Below, piece after piece: positions 1 through 8,306 of a stretch of DNA of 64,000 bases; position 1 is the stretch's first letter, and the number at the start of each line of letters is the position of its first letter. This DNA comes from Nonomuraea jiangxiensis (GTDB taxonomy: Bacteria; Actinomycetota; Actinomycetes; Streptosporangiales; Streptosporangiaceae). The stretch covers positions 62,001 through 126,000 of the forward strand of contig NZ_FNDJ01000003.1 in assembly GCF_900099965.1 (NCBI RefSeq), written 5' to 3'. The notes under the pieces were generated by a model. That model searched no databases, was not told the DNA's origin, and saw nothing but the letters and a program-made list of their open reading frames with translations. The position numbers and the translations under genes are program-made.

Positions 1-194
1 ATGATCGTGTCGGCCATGCCGTCGAGCAGATCCTGCTTGGTACGGATGTGCCAGTAAAGCGAGGGCGACTTGACGCCCAGCTCGGCGGCGAGCCTGCGCA
101 CCGTCAGCCCGTCCAGCCCGACCTCGTCGAGCAGTCTCAGGGCCGTCTCGATCATGGTCTGGCGGGTCAGCCCGGCCCGTGTGTCATCGCGCAC
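1..194 (-). CDS. TetR/AcrR-family transcriptional regulator (N-terminal part, cut by window edge)
   Basis: Only the first 64 codons are present. The reading frame starts at a GTG at 194 and encodes a typical TetR N-terminal helix-turn-helix: TMIETALRLLDEVGLDGLT, then VRRLAAELGV and the recognition-helix motif SLYWHIRTKQDLL. The ligand-binding domain lies outside the window, so the inducer cannot be guessed. It is divergent from the alpha/beta hydrolase at 254, and the 59-bp gap holds two copies of a palindromic site, so it probably represses itself and the hydrolase. The family and HTH are seen directly; the regulatory target is inferred. Confidence 0.85.
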   Translation of the reverse strand, partial: MRDDTRAGLTRQTMIETALRLLDEVGLDGLTVRRLAAELGVKSPSLYWHIRTKQDLLDGMADTI

Positions 195-202
195 GTTGAC
201 AG

Positions 203-244
203 CCTAGCGTTGCTAGGGATACCGTTCCCCCTAGCAACGCTAGG
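203..244. promoter_or_regulatory. Double palindromic operator between tetR and hydrolase genes
   Basis: Two 16-bp arms (203-218 and 229-244) are perfect reverse complements of each other. Each arm is itself palindromic, CCTAGC-N3-GCTAGG, so the region offers two equivalent dyads 26 bp apart. This is the usual arrangement for a TetR dimer pair in a divergent promoter. The right copy ends a few bases before the Shine-Dalgarno of the hydrolase gene. Binding by the flanking TetR protein is inferred. Confidence 0.75.
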
Positions 245-253
245 GAGGGTCTC

Positions 254-1084
254 ATGCTCAATGTGATCTCCGCCGACGGCACCGACGTCCGCGCCCACGA
301 CGAGGGCCGCGGCCCGGTCATCGTCCTGCTCCATCCCGGGCTGGACGACGGCACCGGGCTCAAGGAGGTGGCCGCGATCCTGGCCGGGCGGTTCAGGGTC
401 ATCCGCCCGCATCGCCGCCAATACCGGCTCGACCTCAAGGCCGATCCCCGGCTCGGCGGCTCACCGTGCTCGGTGGCCGAGGAGGTCGACGACGTGCTCG
501 CGGTCGTACGAGCCGTCGAGGTGCCGGTCGTGCTCTACGGCCATTCGGACGGCGCGGTGACGGCGCTGGAGACGCTGGCGGCGGCGCCGGACCTGTTCGC
601 GGGCGCGGTGATCTACGAGCCGCCGGCGGTGATCGGGCCACCGCTGGGCGGAGCGGACGGGGAGGTGCTCGCCCGGGCCCGGGCGGCGCTCGCGGCCGGC
701 AAGACCGGCAAGGCCATGGAGATCTTCCTGCGTGACACCGTACGGATCGCCGCCTGGCAGGCCTGGCCGGCGGGGAAGGCCACCGCGCTCGTCCCGAGGT
801 TCCGCAGGCTCGCGCCGTGCCAGCTCGACTCCGTCGAGGCGCTGGACCGGCTCGGCGTCCGCCTGGACACCTACGCCCGGATCACCGTGCCGACCGTCCT
901 CCTCAGCGGCGACCGCAGCCCGGCGCACCTCTCCGAGCGCCTGGACGCCATCGGGTGGGTCATGCCGAACGCCGAGCGCGTGAGGTGGCCCGGCCGCGAC
1001 CACAACGCCCACCTGAAGCACCCGAAGCAGGTGGCCCAGCTCATCCAGTCCCAGGCCCGCAAGGTGCTGCACCTGCCCGGCTAG
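254..1084 (+). CDS. Alpha/beta hydrolase
   Basis: The 276-residue protein has the alpha/beta-hydrolase fold signature: an HPG oxyanion-type turn at residues 27-29, the nucleophile elbow GHSDG with Ser98, and a late histidine (His250 in GRDHNAH). No signal peptide or membrane segment is seen, so it is probably cytoplasmic. The ATG at 254 is preceded by GGGAGGG at 242-248. It is controlled by the divergent TetR gene, judging from the double operator in between. Substrate cannot be predicted; small esters or lactones are typical of TetR-paired hydrolases. Confidence 0.85.
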   Translation: MLNVISADGTDVRAHDEGRGPVIVLLHPGLDDGTGLKEVAAILAGRFRVIRPHRRQYRLDLKADPRLGGSPCSVAEEVDDVLAVVRAVEVPVVLYGHSDGAVTALETLAAAPDLFAGAVIYEPPAVIGPPLGGADGEVLARARAALAAGKTGKAMEIFLRDTVRIAAWQAWPAGKATALVPRFRRLAPCQLDSVEALDRLGVRLDTYARITVPTVLLSGDRSPAHLSERLDAIGWVMPNAERVRWPGRDHNAHLKHPKQVAQLIQSQARKVLHLPG

Positions 1085-1096
1085 GAGAGTGCCCGG

Positions 1097-1435
1097 TCAG
1101 GGGATCAGGCCGCGCAGGGCCTCCAGGTGCTCGGGGACGAGGGCGTACCATGCCCACTTGCCGCGCTTCTCGCGGGTCAGCAGCCCGGCCTCCACGAGGA
1201 TCTTGAGGTGGTGGCTGACGGTGGGCTGGGTCAGGCCCAGCGGGGCGGTGAGGTCGCAGACGCAGGCCTCACCGGACGCACTCCGGCTGATCATGGTGAG
1301 CAGCTGGAGCCGGGTGGGGTCCGCGACCGTCTTCAGCGCACAGGCGAGCCGCTCGGCCTCCGACCGGGAAAGAGGTTCGGTGGCGCTGCGGCTGGGCTCG
1401 TCGGGATCGGTGCGCTGGGCTGCGGCGTGCTGCAC
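1097..1435 (-). CDS. ArsR/SmtB-family regulator with CVC metal-site motif
   Basis: A 112-residue winged-helix repressor. The recognition region is QPTVSHHLKILVEAGLL, and just before it lies EACVCDLT, the Cys-x-Cys site that binds As(III) or other thiophilic metals in classical ArsR proteins. The C-terminus is WAWYALVPEHLEALRGLI. It lies downstream of and in the same direction as the SRPBCC gene (58-bp gap) and converges on the hydrolase gene with only 12 bp between stops. No arsenate reductase or efflux gene is adjacent, so a metal target is possible from the motif but not supported by neighbours. Confidence 0.85.
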   Translation of the reverse strand: MQHAAAQRTDPDEPSRSATEPLSRSEAERLACALKTVADPTRLQLLTMISRSASGEACVCDLTAPLGLTQPTVSHHLKILVEAGLLTREKRGKWAWYALVPEHLEALRGLIP

Positions 1436-1493
1436 CAGGCCAGTCTAGGGACCGGCCGACGATCATGACCTCCCGCCCGTCGCCGTCCCGCGA

Positions 1494-1958
1494 CTACACC
1501 GGGTAAGGCTGCTCCGACCGGCGTCTTATGCCGGACAGCAGGTGCCGGAGCAGGACCACATGACCGCCCGTGCCGATGACGAGGAGCCGGTAGAGGCCGC
1601 CGGACCAGCCGGGGAAGGCCGCCCGGCTCTCCGCGATCAGGCGGGACCGCCCAGGGGCGAGGCGTTCGAGGCGGAAGATCAGGGCGTAGGAGGAGAAGCG
1701 GTGGCGGCCTTCGAGCGCCAGCTCCGCCCCCGGTACGGCGGCGGCCACCCGGAATCCGGCCAGTGTCGACCCTTCGGCCAGCGGCCGGGGTCCGGACTCG
1801 GCGTGGTCGGCGCATCCGATGGCACGGGCGTAGAGGGTCGTGGCGGCCCCGGAGAAGGCCCGGCCGACGGCCTCGACCAGGACCGGCCAGACGTCGTGGA
1901 CGTCGGCCGCGATCGTCGTCGCGTGCTCGTCCAGATACGGTAACTGGGAAATCTGCAC
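1494..1958 (-). CDS. SRPBCC-family (START-like) protein
   Basis: A 154-residue protein resembling polyketide-cyclase/START-like lipid or ligand-binding proteins: an N-terminal strand with IAADVHDVWPVLVEAV, a central GSTLAGFRV, and a FRLERLAPGRSRLIAESRA strand pair. No catalytic residues can be assigned. The C-terminal third is hydrophobic (LYRLLVIGTGGHVVLLRHLL), so peripheral membrane contact is possible. It is likely co-transcribed with the ArsR gene downstream. Family assignment is by overall pattern; the function is unknown. Confidence 0.6.
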   Translation of the reverse strand: MQISQLPYLDEHATTIAADVHDVWPVLVEAVGRAFSGAATTLYARAIGCADHAESGPRPLAEGSTLAGFRVAAAVPGAELALEGRHRFSSYALIFRLERLAPGRSRLIAESRAAFPGWSGGLYRLLVIGTGGHVVLLRHLLSGIRRRSEQPYPV

Positions 1959-2121
1959 CGAAACCTCCGTGAGGTACGTCGCCCGGCCCGCTCACCGCCC
2001 GGTCCCCGGATCGACCGGCGAGACGTCGCCCCGTGCCCGCCGGTCGAGCAGTGACAAGGTATAAACAGCATAAGATCGTGACGAATCACGTCGCGGTCAG
2101 ACCCCCCGGAGGCCGACTGAC

Positions 2122-3204
2122 GTGAGATCGCCCGAGTCCCCCGACCGCCCGGCCACCGTACGAGCCCTCGGCACCGCCGTACCGTCCGCCCAGGATGCGG
2201 CCGCGTCGCCACCGGGTGGTTCCGAGCCCGTCGTGCTCAAGACCACCCAGGAGACCGCGATCTGGGGACACTTCCCCACCGATCGCGCGCCGGTGCTGAC
2301 CGTGGACTCCGGCACGGTCGTCAGGATCGACGCCGTGAACCAGTGCGGCGCGGCGGCCCCCGAAGGGCCGGTCGCGTACTTCGAGGCCCTGGGGGTGCCC
2401 GCCGACCAGGTGCTGCCGGAGCTGGCGGAGGTCGCGAAGAACCCGCGCCCGGCCGGCGCCACCGGCCACGTCCTCACCGGCCCGATCCACGTCAGGGGCG
2501 CCGAGCCCGGGGACGTCCTGGAGATCCGCGTCCTGGGCGTCACGCCGCGCGTCCCGTACGGCGTGAACAGCACCGGCCCCGGCGCGGGAGTCTGCGGCGA
2601 CCTGCTGGACACGGCCTCGAACCGGCTGCTGTGGCTGGACGACTCGGGCAGCCACTACTCGTTCGGGCACGGCATCAAGGTCCCGTTCAAGCCGTTCGCG
2701 GGGATCATGGGGGTCGCGCCGCCCACGTCGGCCGGTTTCGTCTCCGCCAACCCGCCGGACCGGTGGGGCGGCAACCTGGACTTCCGCGACCTCGTCGCCG
2801 GTACGACGCTGTACCTGCCGGTGTTCCAGCCGGGGGCCATGTTCTACACCGGCGACACGCACGGGGCCCAGGGCCACGGCGAGGTCGACCAGACCGCCGT
2901 CGAGCACTCGATGGCGCTCACCGCCCAGTTCATCGTCCGCAAGGGCGCGAACCTGGAATGGCCGCGCGCCGAGAGCGACGAGTATTTCTGGTGCATGGGG
3001 ATCGACGCCGACCTCGATGTCGCGCTGGAGATCGCCGTGAAGGAGGCGGTCGGCCATCTCGTCGAGGTCAGCCAGGGAGCGTTGACGACCGCCGACGCGT
3101 ACGCGCTGTGCAGCATCGCGATCGACTTCGTCGTCGCCGAGGCGGTGGACGGCAACAAGGTCATCGTGGCCTACATCCCCAAGTCCCTGCTGCCCTGGCA
3201 CTGA
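2122..3204 (+). CDS. Acetamidase/formamidase family amidohydrolase
   Basis: A 360-residue cytoplasmic protein of the FmdA/AmdA family, which hydrolyses short amides such as acetamide or formamide to ammonia and the acid. The family hallmark GDTHGAQGHGE is at residues 244-254, followed by VDQTAVEHSM; RVPYGVN and IMGVAPP segments also fit. The start is a GTG at 2122 preceded by GGAGG at 2108-2112. It stands alone, between an SRPBCC gene and a convergent secreted-protein gene, with no amide transporter nearby. Exact substrate is not predictable from sequence. Confidence 0.85.
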   Translation: MRSPESPDRPATVRALGTAVPSAQDAAASPPGGSEPVVLKTTQETAIWGHFPTDRAPVLTVDSGTVVRIDAVNQCGAAAPEGPVAYFEALGVPADQVLPELAEVAKNPRPAGATGHVLTGPIHVRGAEPGDVLEIRVLGVTPRVPYGVNSTGPGAGVCGDLLDTASNRLLWLDDSGSHYSFGHGIKVPFKPFAGIMGVAPPTSAGFVSANPPDRWGGNLDFRDLVAGTTLYLPVFQPGAMFYTGDTHGAQGHGEVDQTAVEHSMALTAQFIVRKGANLEWPRAESDEYFWCMGIDADLDVALEIAVKEAVGHLVEVSQGALTTADAYALCSIAIDFVVAEAVDGNKVIVAYIPKSLLPWH

Positions 3205-3229
3205 CCGGCCCGTCCGCCCTCCGGGGACC

Positions 3230-3255
3230 CCTCACCCGCCGCCGTGCGGGAGGGG
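3230..3255 (+). terminator. Stem-loop after acetamidase gene
   Basis: CCCGC (3235-3239) pairs with GCGGG (3246-3250) around a 6-nt loop, and the stem extends past one A/A mismatch by four further pairs. It begins 26 bp after the acetamidase stop. There is no U-tract, as is usual for GC-rich actinobacteria. Confidence 0.45.
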
Positions 3256-3371
3256 GTGTCCGGACATCGGGTTGAGACGCCACAATGCGGTCACCCCCTC
3301 GCGCCGCACGGTACGTGACGCCGGCAGCCGATCGCACGATCCCCGACGGCCAGGTTTGTGACTCCTGACAC

Positions 3372-3389
3372 GCCGGGTGCATGCCCGGC
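3372..3389. terminator. Hairpin between convergent genes
   Basis: GCCGGG (3372-3377) and CCCGGC (3384-3389) form a perfect 6-bp stem with a 6-nt loop, just before the stop of the convergent BP74-like gene. It could end transcripts from either side. Confidence 0.35.
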
Positions 3390-3414
3390 TTCCGGCGTTC
3401 GACCGGGCCAGGGG

Positions 3415-3840
3415 CTAGGGCAGTTCGCGCACGAGACGCGAGGTCCACGGGCACCAGTGGTAGCCGGGCAGGAACGCCCCGCCGGCCTCGTCCAGGTGAT
3501 CCTCGACGTACGGGATGGTCGCGTCACAGACCTCGATCGCGACGTTGAAGAAGCCGATCGTGTCGGGGTTCAGGTGGTAGCTCCAGCGGGGGTTGTAGGG
3601 GGCCGGGCGCGGGGTGATCCGCCCGATGATGTGGGGTCTGTCCGTGGTGACGCCGCTGAGCAGGTCGCGGGCATGCTGGATGCTGGCGGGATCGGTGAGC
3701 TGGACGACGAATCGCTCTCCGGTGATGTCGGTGAACTCGAAGCGGACCGGGGCCGCCGCCTGGACGGGCGCCGGGGTGGTCAGGGTGAGCAGCGCGAACG
3801 CCGAAAGGGCGGCTGCGACCTTGGCGGGGATCATGCGCAT
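3415..3840 (-). CDS. Secreted BP74-like (DUF7482-type) small protein
   Basis: A 141-residue exported protein. Residues 1-29 are a Sec signal peptide ([18 protein letters not shown] then a VQAAA cleavage site). The mature part begins [18 protein letters not shown] and contains [29 protein letters not shown] and a C-terminal GYHWCPW. These match, from memory, a family of small secreted actinobacterial proteins related to the N-terminal domain of Dictyostelium BP74, often mislabelled calmodulin-binding. The two cysteines probably form a disulfide. Its leader (3866-3882) can form a perfect 7-bp hairpin. Biological role is unknown. Confidence 0.65.
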   Translation of the reverse strand: MRMIPAKVAAALSAFALLTLTTPAPVQAAAPVRFEFTDITGERFVVQLTDPASIQHARDLLSGVTTDRPHIIGRITPRPAPYNPRWSYHLNPDTIGFFNVAIEVCDATIPYVEDHLDEAGGAFLPGYHWCPWTSRLVRELP

Positions 3841-3933
3841 GGGGGATGCACCTCCGGTGACGATGGGCCGTGCTCCACGGCCGACTGGTCACACACTGTA
3901 ATACTTGATTACTTAGAGTGACAGTCCCAAACG

Positions 3934-4626
3934 TCAGGGCTCGGCCACCACCGCGACGGGGCAGGGCGCGTGCTGGAGGAGGAAGCCGGCCGCGCCGAAC
4001 CGGGTGCCCTGCCGGCGCCCGGTGACCATGAGGGTCGCGGGTTCGTCCCCCGGCCCGATCCGTACGCCCGGATAGAGCTCCGCCCACCCGGCCAGGTCGG
4101 CGGACGTGGTGAGCCGGACCTGGCGCAGCGCCGCCTCACCGAAGGCGAACTCCAGCACGGCAGGGCCGGGCGCCCTGTCGGCCACGACGATCGGCCCGGT
4201 CCGCGCCGGGCCCGGCCCCGGGCCGCGGACCACGATGACCGGGCAGTCGGCGTGGGCGGCGACGTACCCGGCCACCGAGCCGACGACGGCCCTGGGCAGC
4301 GCGCTCAGGCCGCGGGAGCCGACCACGACGAGCGCCGCGCCGCCGGAGAGTCCGACCAGTCGCCGGGCGGCGGAGCCCTCGTACAGGTCGGTGTCGACGC
4401 GTACGCCTGAGCTGCTCGCACGGGCGCACTCGGCCCCGTGCGACAGCACGTGCTCGGCCGCCTTGCGCAGGTGGCCCTTGGCCTCCTCTATGGCCTGGCC
4501 GTAGGGCCACTGCCAGGCGTGGGCCAGGAGCAGCGGCAGCCTCCTCAGCTCGGCCTCCTCGATCGCCCACTCCAGGGCCCGCACCGAGAAGTCCGAGCCG
4601 TCGTAGCCGAGCACGATGTGGCTCAT
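3934..4626 (-). CDS. Tandem universal stress protein with shortened second domain
   Basis: A 230-residue protein. The N-terminal UspA domain (about 1-138) is complete, with IVLGYDGSDFSVRALEWA and the ATP-binding signature VVGSRGLSALPRAVVGSVAGYV. The second domain (about 142-230) is only some 88 residues, lacks much of the adenine-binding half and replaces the glycine-rich motif with TGRRQGTRFGAAGFLL, but keeps the closing CPVAVV strand. It therefore probably binds nucleotide only in domain one. It follows a full-length tandem Usp gene in the same direction (71-bp gap). Such proteins are typically induced by hypoxia or stasis. Confidence 0.85.
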   Translation of the reverse strand: MSHIVLGYDGSDFSVRALEWAIEEAELRRLPLLLAHAWQWPYGQAIEEAKGHLRKAAEHVLSHGAECARASSSGVRVDTDLYEGSAARRLVGLSGGAALVVVGSRGLSALPRAVVGSVAGYVAAHADCPVIVVRGPGPGPARTGPIVVADRAPGPAVLEFAFGEAALRQVRLTTSADLAGWAELYPGVRIGPGDEPATLMVTGRRQGTRFGAAGFLLQHAPCPVAVVAEP

Positions 4627-4697
4627 ATCCCCGGGCTCCTCCAGGCGCTGACCGCTTCACCGGGCAGCGGACCGGCCACCACGAACACCGGGCTCCC

Positions 4698-5540
4698 TCA
4701 GGTACGGACCACCGCGACCGGACAGTGGGCGTGGTGCAGAACACCCCGGCTGACCGAGCCGAGCAGCAGCGAGCCCACGGCGCCGCGGCCGTGCGAGCCC
4801 ACGACCACCAGGTCCGCCTTGTCGCAGGTGGCGGTGAGCGCGTCCACCGGGTGCCCGGACTGTACGTCCTCCACCACGTTCACCTGCGGATACTTCTCGG
4901 CGAAGGCCGCCAGCCGGTCGTGGACGACCCGGTGCTGCGCCTCGCGTACCTCGTCCATGTCGTACACGACCTCCGGCGCGAAGGCGTGCACCGGGAGCTG
5001 CCAGGCGTACAGCACGCGCAACGTGCTGCCGCGCAGGCTCGCCTGCTCGAAGGCGTAGGCCAGTGCGGGCTCGCACTCCGGCGAGTCGTCCACGCCGACC
5101 ACGATCTCGCCCTGTACCGGTCGCCGCTCGCCCCGCACCACCACGACCGGGCAGTGGGCGTGACCGGCCACGTGCGTGCTGACCGACCCCAGCAACGCGC
5201 CGGTGAACCCGCCCAGCCCGCGGCTGCCGAGCACGATCTCGTTGGCGTCCTTCGCCTGCTCGCGCAGGACCGCCGCGGTCGCGCCCTCCTCGATCTGCGT
5301 CGAGATCTCGACCTCGGGCTGGCGCTCCCGAGCCAGCTCCTCCGCCTCGCGCAGGACCTTCGTACCCTCGTCGAGCAGCGTGTCGGGCAGGTCGACGCTG
5401 GGATACCGACCGATCTGGTACGGCGAGCGGTCCACGACGTGCACGATCCGCAGCGGCACCCGCATCCGGAGGGCGTCGTTGGCCGCCCATTCCACAGCGG
5501 CCCGCGAAGCCACGGAGCCGTCCACTCCTACGATGATCAT
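4698..5540 (-). CDS. Tandem universal stress protein (two UspA domains)
   Basis: A 280-residue protein with two complete Usp domains. Domain one opens MIIVGVDGSVASRAAVEWA and carries GSRGLGGFTGALLGSVSTHV; domain two opens IVVGVDDSPECEPALAYA and carries GSHGRGAVGSLLLGSVSRGV, both fitting the G-2x-G-9x-G(S/T) ATP-binding pattern. Both domains end with CPVVVV or CPVAVV strands. It is in a same-strand cluster with a shortened Usp and a DUF305 lipoprotein. The usual role is nucleotide-dependent stress signalling in the cytoplasm. No dormancy-regulon box was seen upstream. Confidence 0.9.
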   Translation of the reverse strand: MIIVGVDGSVASRAAVEWAANDALRMRVPLRIVHVVDRSPYQIGRYPSVDLPDTLLDEGTKVLREAEELARERQPEVEISTQIEEGATAAVLREQAKDANEIVLGSRGLGGFTGALLGSVSTHVAGHAHCPVVVVRGERRPVQGEIVVGVDDSPECEPALAYAFEQASLRGSTLRVLYAWQLPVHAFAPEVVYDMDEVREAQHRVVHDRLAAFAEKYPQVNVVEDVQSGHPVDALTATCDKADLVVVGSHGRGAVGSLLLGSVSRGVLHHAHCPVAVVRT

Positions 5541-5641
5541 GATGGGCCTCCTTCCCCACAGTTCCAGGAGACCTCGCCGGCGCCGGGCCAGGGCAGGGCC
5601 GGAGGTCTGTCATGCCAGGGCCGAAGGACTCTGTCCGGAGG

Positions 5642-6235
5642 TCAGAGCCGGGCGAGGATCTTCTGCAGTCGCGCCACCTCGGCCTGCTGCGTGCTCTCGA
5701 TCGACTTGGCCAGCTCCCTGGCCTGCGGGTTCGAGCCGTCGGCCTGCTCGTGGCGGGCCATCTCGATCGCTCCCTTGTGGTGGGCGATCATCCGCTGGGT
5801 GAACAGCTTGTCGAAGCGCGGCCCCTTGGCGGCGGCGAGCTGCTTCATGTCCTTCTCCGAAACCATGCCCGGCATCTCGTGTCCCATCCCGCCCGAGGGC
5901 ACGGGCTTGCCCCACTGGGCCAGCCAGCCCTTCATGGTCTGGATCTCCTGCCCCTGAGACGCCTTGATCTTCGCGGCGAGCTCCTTGATCTCCGGATCGT
6001 GCGCGCGGGAGGGCGCCAGGTCGGCCATCTGGGCCGCCTGCTCGTGGTGCGGGATCATCATCTGCGCGAACCTGACGTCCGCGTCGTTGAAGGCCGGGGT
6101 CGCCGGGGCGCTGGTGGTGGCGGTCGCGTTGCCGCCGCTCATCCCCTGCTGCTCGGTCGTGGCGCCGCCGCACGCGGTGAGCAGGGCGAGCGCGCCCGCG
6201 GCGACGGTGGTGGACATCTTGCGGTTGGTAGGCAT
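5642..6235 (-). CDS. DUF305 lipoprotein
   Basis: A 197-residue lipoprotein: the lipobox LLTAC places the acylated cysteine at residue 22, followed by a short Ser/Thr/Ala linker. The DUF305 domain is a ferritin-like helical bundle recognised by its repeated His-rich helices, MMIPHHEQAAQMADL and MIAHHKGAIEMARHE, with a methionine-rich loop (GGMGHEMPGMV) between. The His/Met pattern suggests copper or other metal binding outside the membrane; this is inferred. It is the first gene of the minus-strand stress cluster and is divergent from the NlpC/P60 gene. Confidence 0.88.
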   Translation of the reverse strand: MPTNRKMSTTVAAGALALLTACGGATTEQQGMSGGNATATTSAPATPAFNDADVRFAQMMIPHHEQAAQMADLAPSRAHDPEIKELAAKIKASQGQEIQTMKGWLAQWGKPVPSGGMGHEMPGMVSEKDMKQLAAAKGPRFDKLFTQRMIAHHKGAIEMARHEQADGSNPQARELAKSIESTQQAEVARLQKILARL

Positions 6236-6473
6236 GGTGCTGGGTCCCTCGATCGTGGTGGAACCGCCGGCCTGGTCACGGACGGCCTCGGAGCCCGTCC
6301 GCCGTGATCACCGGTTGCGCACTGTCGAGAGACTTGCCGGCATGTGAGCTGCCCGCCTGTCGAGCCTCTAACCCCCTCGGCCCGGGACCCCCGTCTCCGA
6401 CGGCTGAACACCCTGCCGCCGTCCCGCGTATCTCCCCATGAACGGTACGTACGACCCAGGACGAGGAGGCTTC

Positions 6474-7451
6474 GTGGTGCCGACGAGGCTTGGGCGGGCA
6501 ACCTTGACCGTGGCGCTGGCGTTGACGGCGTCGCTCGCCGACTCCGGCCCTGCCCTCGCGGACCCGTCACCCGCCCAGGCCAGGGCCCGGCTGGTGAAGC
6601 TGAACGAGCAGGCCGACCAGGTGGTCGAGCGCTACAACCAGGCCACGGAGACCTACAAGAAGGCGAAGAAGAAGTACGACGTCCTCAACGGCGAGCTCGG
6701 CCGCCAGGGCGCGGTGGCCGACGGCCTGCGCAAGGACCTGGCCGAGGTGGCGGTCAACGAGTACCAGGCCAACGCGTACACCGGCTGGCAGCGGTTCGCC
6801 TTCCATGGCGATCCCGAGGCGGCCCTGAGCAGCCTGGCCACCTTGGAGCAGCTCGCCGAGGCCAGGGCCGCGAAGGTACGTGCCTTCGAGGCGACCACCA
6901 AGGGCCTGCGCGACCGACGCGACAACGCCAAGCGGGTGCTGGCGGAGGCCGACGGCGCGCGGGACAAGATCCGCGGCGAGAAGACGGAGATCGACAAGCT
7001 GATCAAGGAGCAGACCAAGCTGGCGCGCCGGTTGGGCGTGTTCCGGACCGGCGACCCCGACAGTCCGGGCATCGAGTACAACGGCCCGGCCTCCGGGAAC
7101 GCGCGCACGGCGCTGGAGTTCGCCTTCGCCCAGGTCGGCAAGCCCTACCGGTTCGGGGGCACCGGGCCCGGCTCCTTCGACTGCTCCGGCCTGACCCAGG
7201 CCGCCTGGCGCGCGGCGGGCGTCTCGCTCCCCCGTACGACCTGGACCCAGTGGAGCTGGGGCGCGAGCCGCCGGGTCCCGCTCGACGCCATCGAGCCCGG
7301 GGATCTGCTCTTCAGCAAGGGCCTGGGGCACATGGGCATCTACGCCGGCGACGGCAAGATGGTGCACGCGCCGCAGACCGGCGATGTCATCAAGGTCGTG
7401 AACCTCGACGACTACTGGCGCAACCGCCTGGTCGGCGCGATCCGCCCCTGA
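6474..7451 (+). CDS. Secreted NlpC/P60-family peptidoglycan endopeptidase
   Basis: About 325 residues from GTG 6474. This start (or GTG 6477) is chosen because GAGGAGG at 6463-6469 lies just upstream; the more distal ATG at 6438 has no ribosome site. The order is signal peptide (LTVALALTASLADSGPALA), a coiled-coil region rich in Glu/Lys/Ala, then the catalytic NlpC/P60 domain with KPYRFGGTGPGSFDCSG (Cys237) and the histidine in GHMGIYAGDGKMVHAP. The coiled coil normally positions or restrains the protease, which cuts stem peptides of peptidoglycan. The layout resembles RipA/SCO-type cell-separation enzymes. The 200-bp leader holds no riboswitch I can recognise. Confidence 0.9.
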   Translation: MVPTRLGRATLTVALALTASLADSGPALADPSPAQARARLVKLNEQADQVVERYNQATETYKKAKKKYDVLNGELGRQGAVADGLRKDLAEVAVNEYQANAYTGWQRFAFHGDPEAALSSLATLEQLAEARAAKVRAFEATTKGLRDRRDNAKRVLAEADGARDKIRGEKTEIDKLIKEQTKLARRLGVFRTGDPDSPGIEYNGPASGNARTALEFAFAQVGKPYRFGGTGPGSFDCSGLTQAAWRAAGVSLPRTTWTQWSWGASRRVPLDAIEPGDLLFSKGLGHMGIYAGDGKMVHAPQTGDVIKVVNLDDYWRNRLVGAIRP

Positions 7452-7475
7452 AAGGCTCCCAGGCCCATGACGACC

Positions 7476-7511
7476 CTCACGCCCCTGACGCCCCTCACGC
7501 CCGTAACGGCC
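7476..7511. repeat. Imperfect 9-bp tandem repeat
   Basis: Four units of the form CTCACGCCC (variants CTGACGCCC and GTAACGGCC) run head to tail in the gap between the convergent NlpC/P60 and methyltransferase genes. A further copy of GTAACGCCCCTCACGCCC follows at about 7531-7548. This looks like slippage-generated filler DNA with no coding role. Confidence 0.6.
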
Positions 7512-7541
7512 TTCGCCCCCGCGACGGACCCGTAACGCCCC

Positions 7542-8306
7542 TCACGCCCGCCGGCCGGCCGCGACGAAGAGCGGCAGCGCCAGGAACATCCGCCCCGCCC
7601 GGGCCCGCTCCTCCTGGTCGGCGACCCAGGCCGCGGCCTCCTCCCCGGTGATCGCGCCCGCGCCCCGCGCCGCCTCCGCCAGCCCCGACAGCATGGGCAG
7701 CATCATCGCGTCGGTGAACACGGCGGTCCGCACCTCCACGGTGACGTCCCGGAAACCCGCGTCCAGCAGGAGGTTGCGATACTGGCGGGCGGCCCTCGGC
7801 GTCCGGACGAGGTCGGCCCGCGCGTGCACGATCGTCCTGGTGAGCCCCGGCCGGCTGGAGTCGATCACGAGCGTGTCCCAGTCCTGGCCGGCCAGGACGG
7901 CCCGCCCGCCGGTGGCCAGCACCCGCCGCGCCTCGCGCAGGGCCCGCGCCGGGTCGCCGAGCTCGTGGTAGACCTTGTCGGCGCGGTATCCGGCGAGCTC
8001 GCCGTCCTCGAAGGGCAGGTCACAGGCGTCGGCCAGGCGGAAGTCGCGGCCGGGCCAGCGCCGGGCGGCCAAGGCCACGGTCTCCTCGTGGAGGTCCACG
8101 CCGACCGCCCGCGCACCCCGCTCGGCCAGCTCGGCCACCGCCCGCCCGGCTCCGCACCCCACATCGACGACGCCGGCCCCTGCGGGGAGGTCCAGCAGCT
8201 CGTACGTGCGCGCCCGCAGCTCCGCGGCACCGGGCAGCGTCTCGGTGGCGTCCAGCAACGCGATCATGGTGGCGACGTCCGGCTCATCGGCGATGTTGTT
8301 CGGCAT
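7542..8306 (-). CDS. Class I SAM-dependent methyltransferase
   Basis: The protein (254 residues from ATG 8306) has motif I GVVDVGCGAGRAVAELA, the acidic end of strand two in VGVDLHEETV, and a motif-IV region LPFEDGELAG, followed by LREARRVLATGGRAVLAG. This is the UbiE/Methyltransf_11 pattern; the acceptor is unknown. The upstream in-frame ATG at 8336 is possible, but 8306 fits a leaderless transcript: TTGACT at 8344-8339 and CATTCT about 19 bp later place the transcript start at this ATG. Two TGTCGACA palindromes overlap this promoter. Confidence 0.82.
   Translation of the reverse strand: MPNNIADEPDVATMIALLDATETLPGAAELRARTYELLDLPAGAGVVDVGCGAGRAVAELAERGARAVGVDLHEETVALAARRWPGRDFRLADACDLPFEDGELAGYRADKVYHELGDPARALREARRVLATGGRAVLAGQDWDTLVIDSSRPGLTRTIVHARADLVRTPRAARQYRNLLLDAGFRDVTVEVRTAVFTDAMMLPMLSGLAEAARGAGAITGEEAAAWVADQEERARAGRMFLALPLFVAAGRRA

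Noticed and set aside
3841..6300. DosR-type dormancy box upstream of the Usp and DUF305 genes
   Set aside because: No sequence close to the known palindromic consensus was seen in the upstream gaps.
6236..6473. Possible ydaO-type (c-di-AMP) riboswitch before the NlpC/P60 gene
   Set aside because: Such riboswitches often precede these genes in actinobacteria, but I could not find the conserved helices or motifs in this leader.
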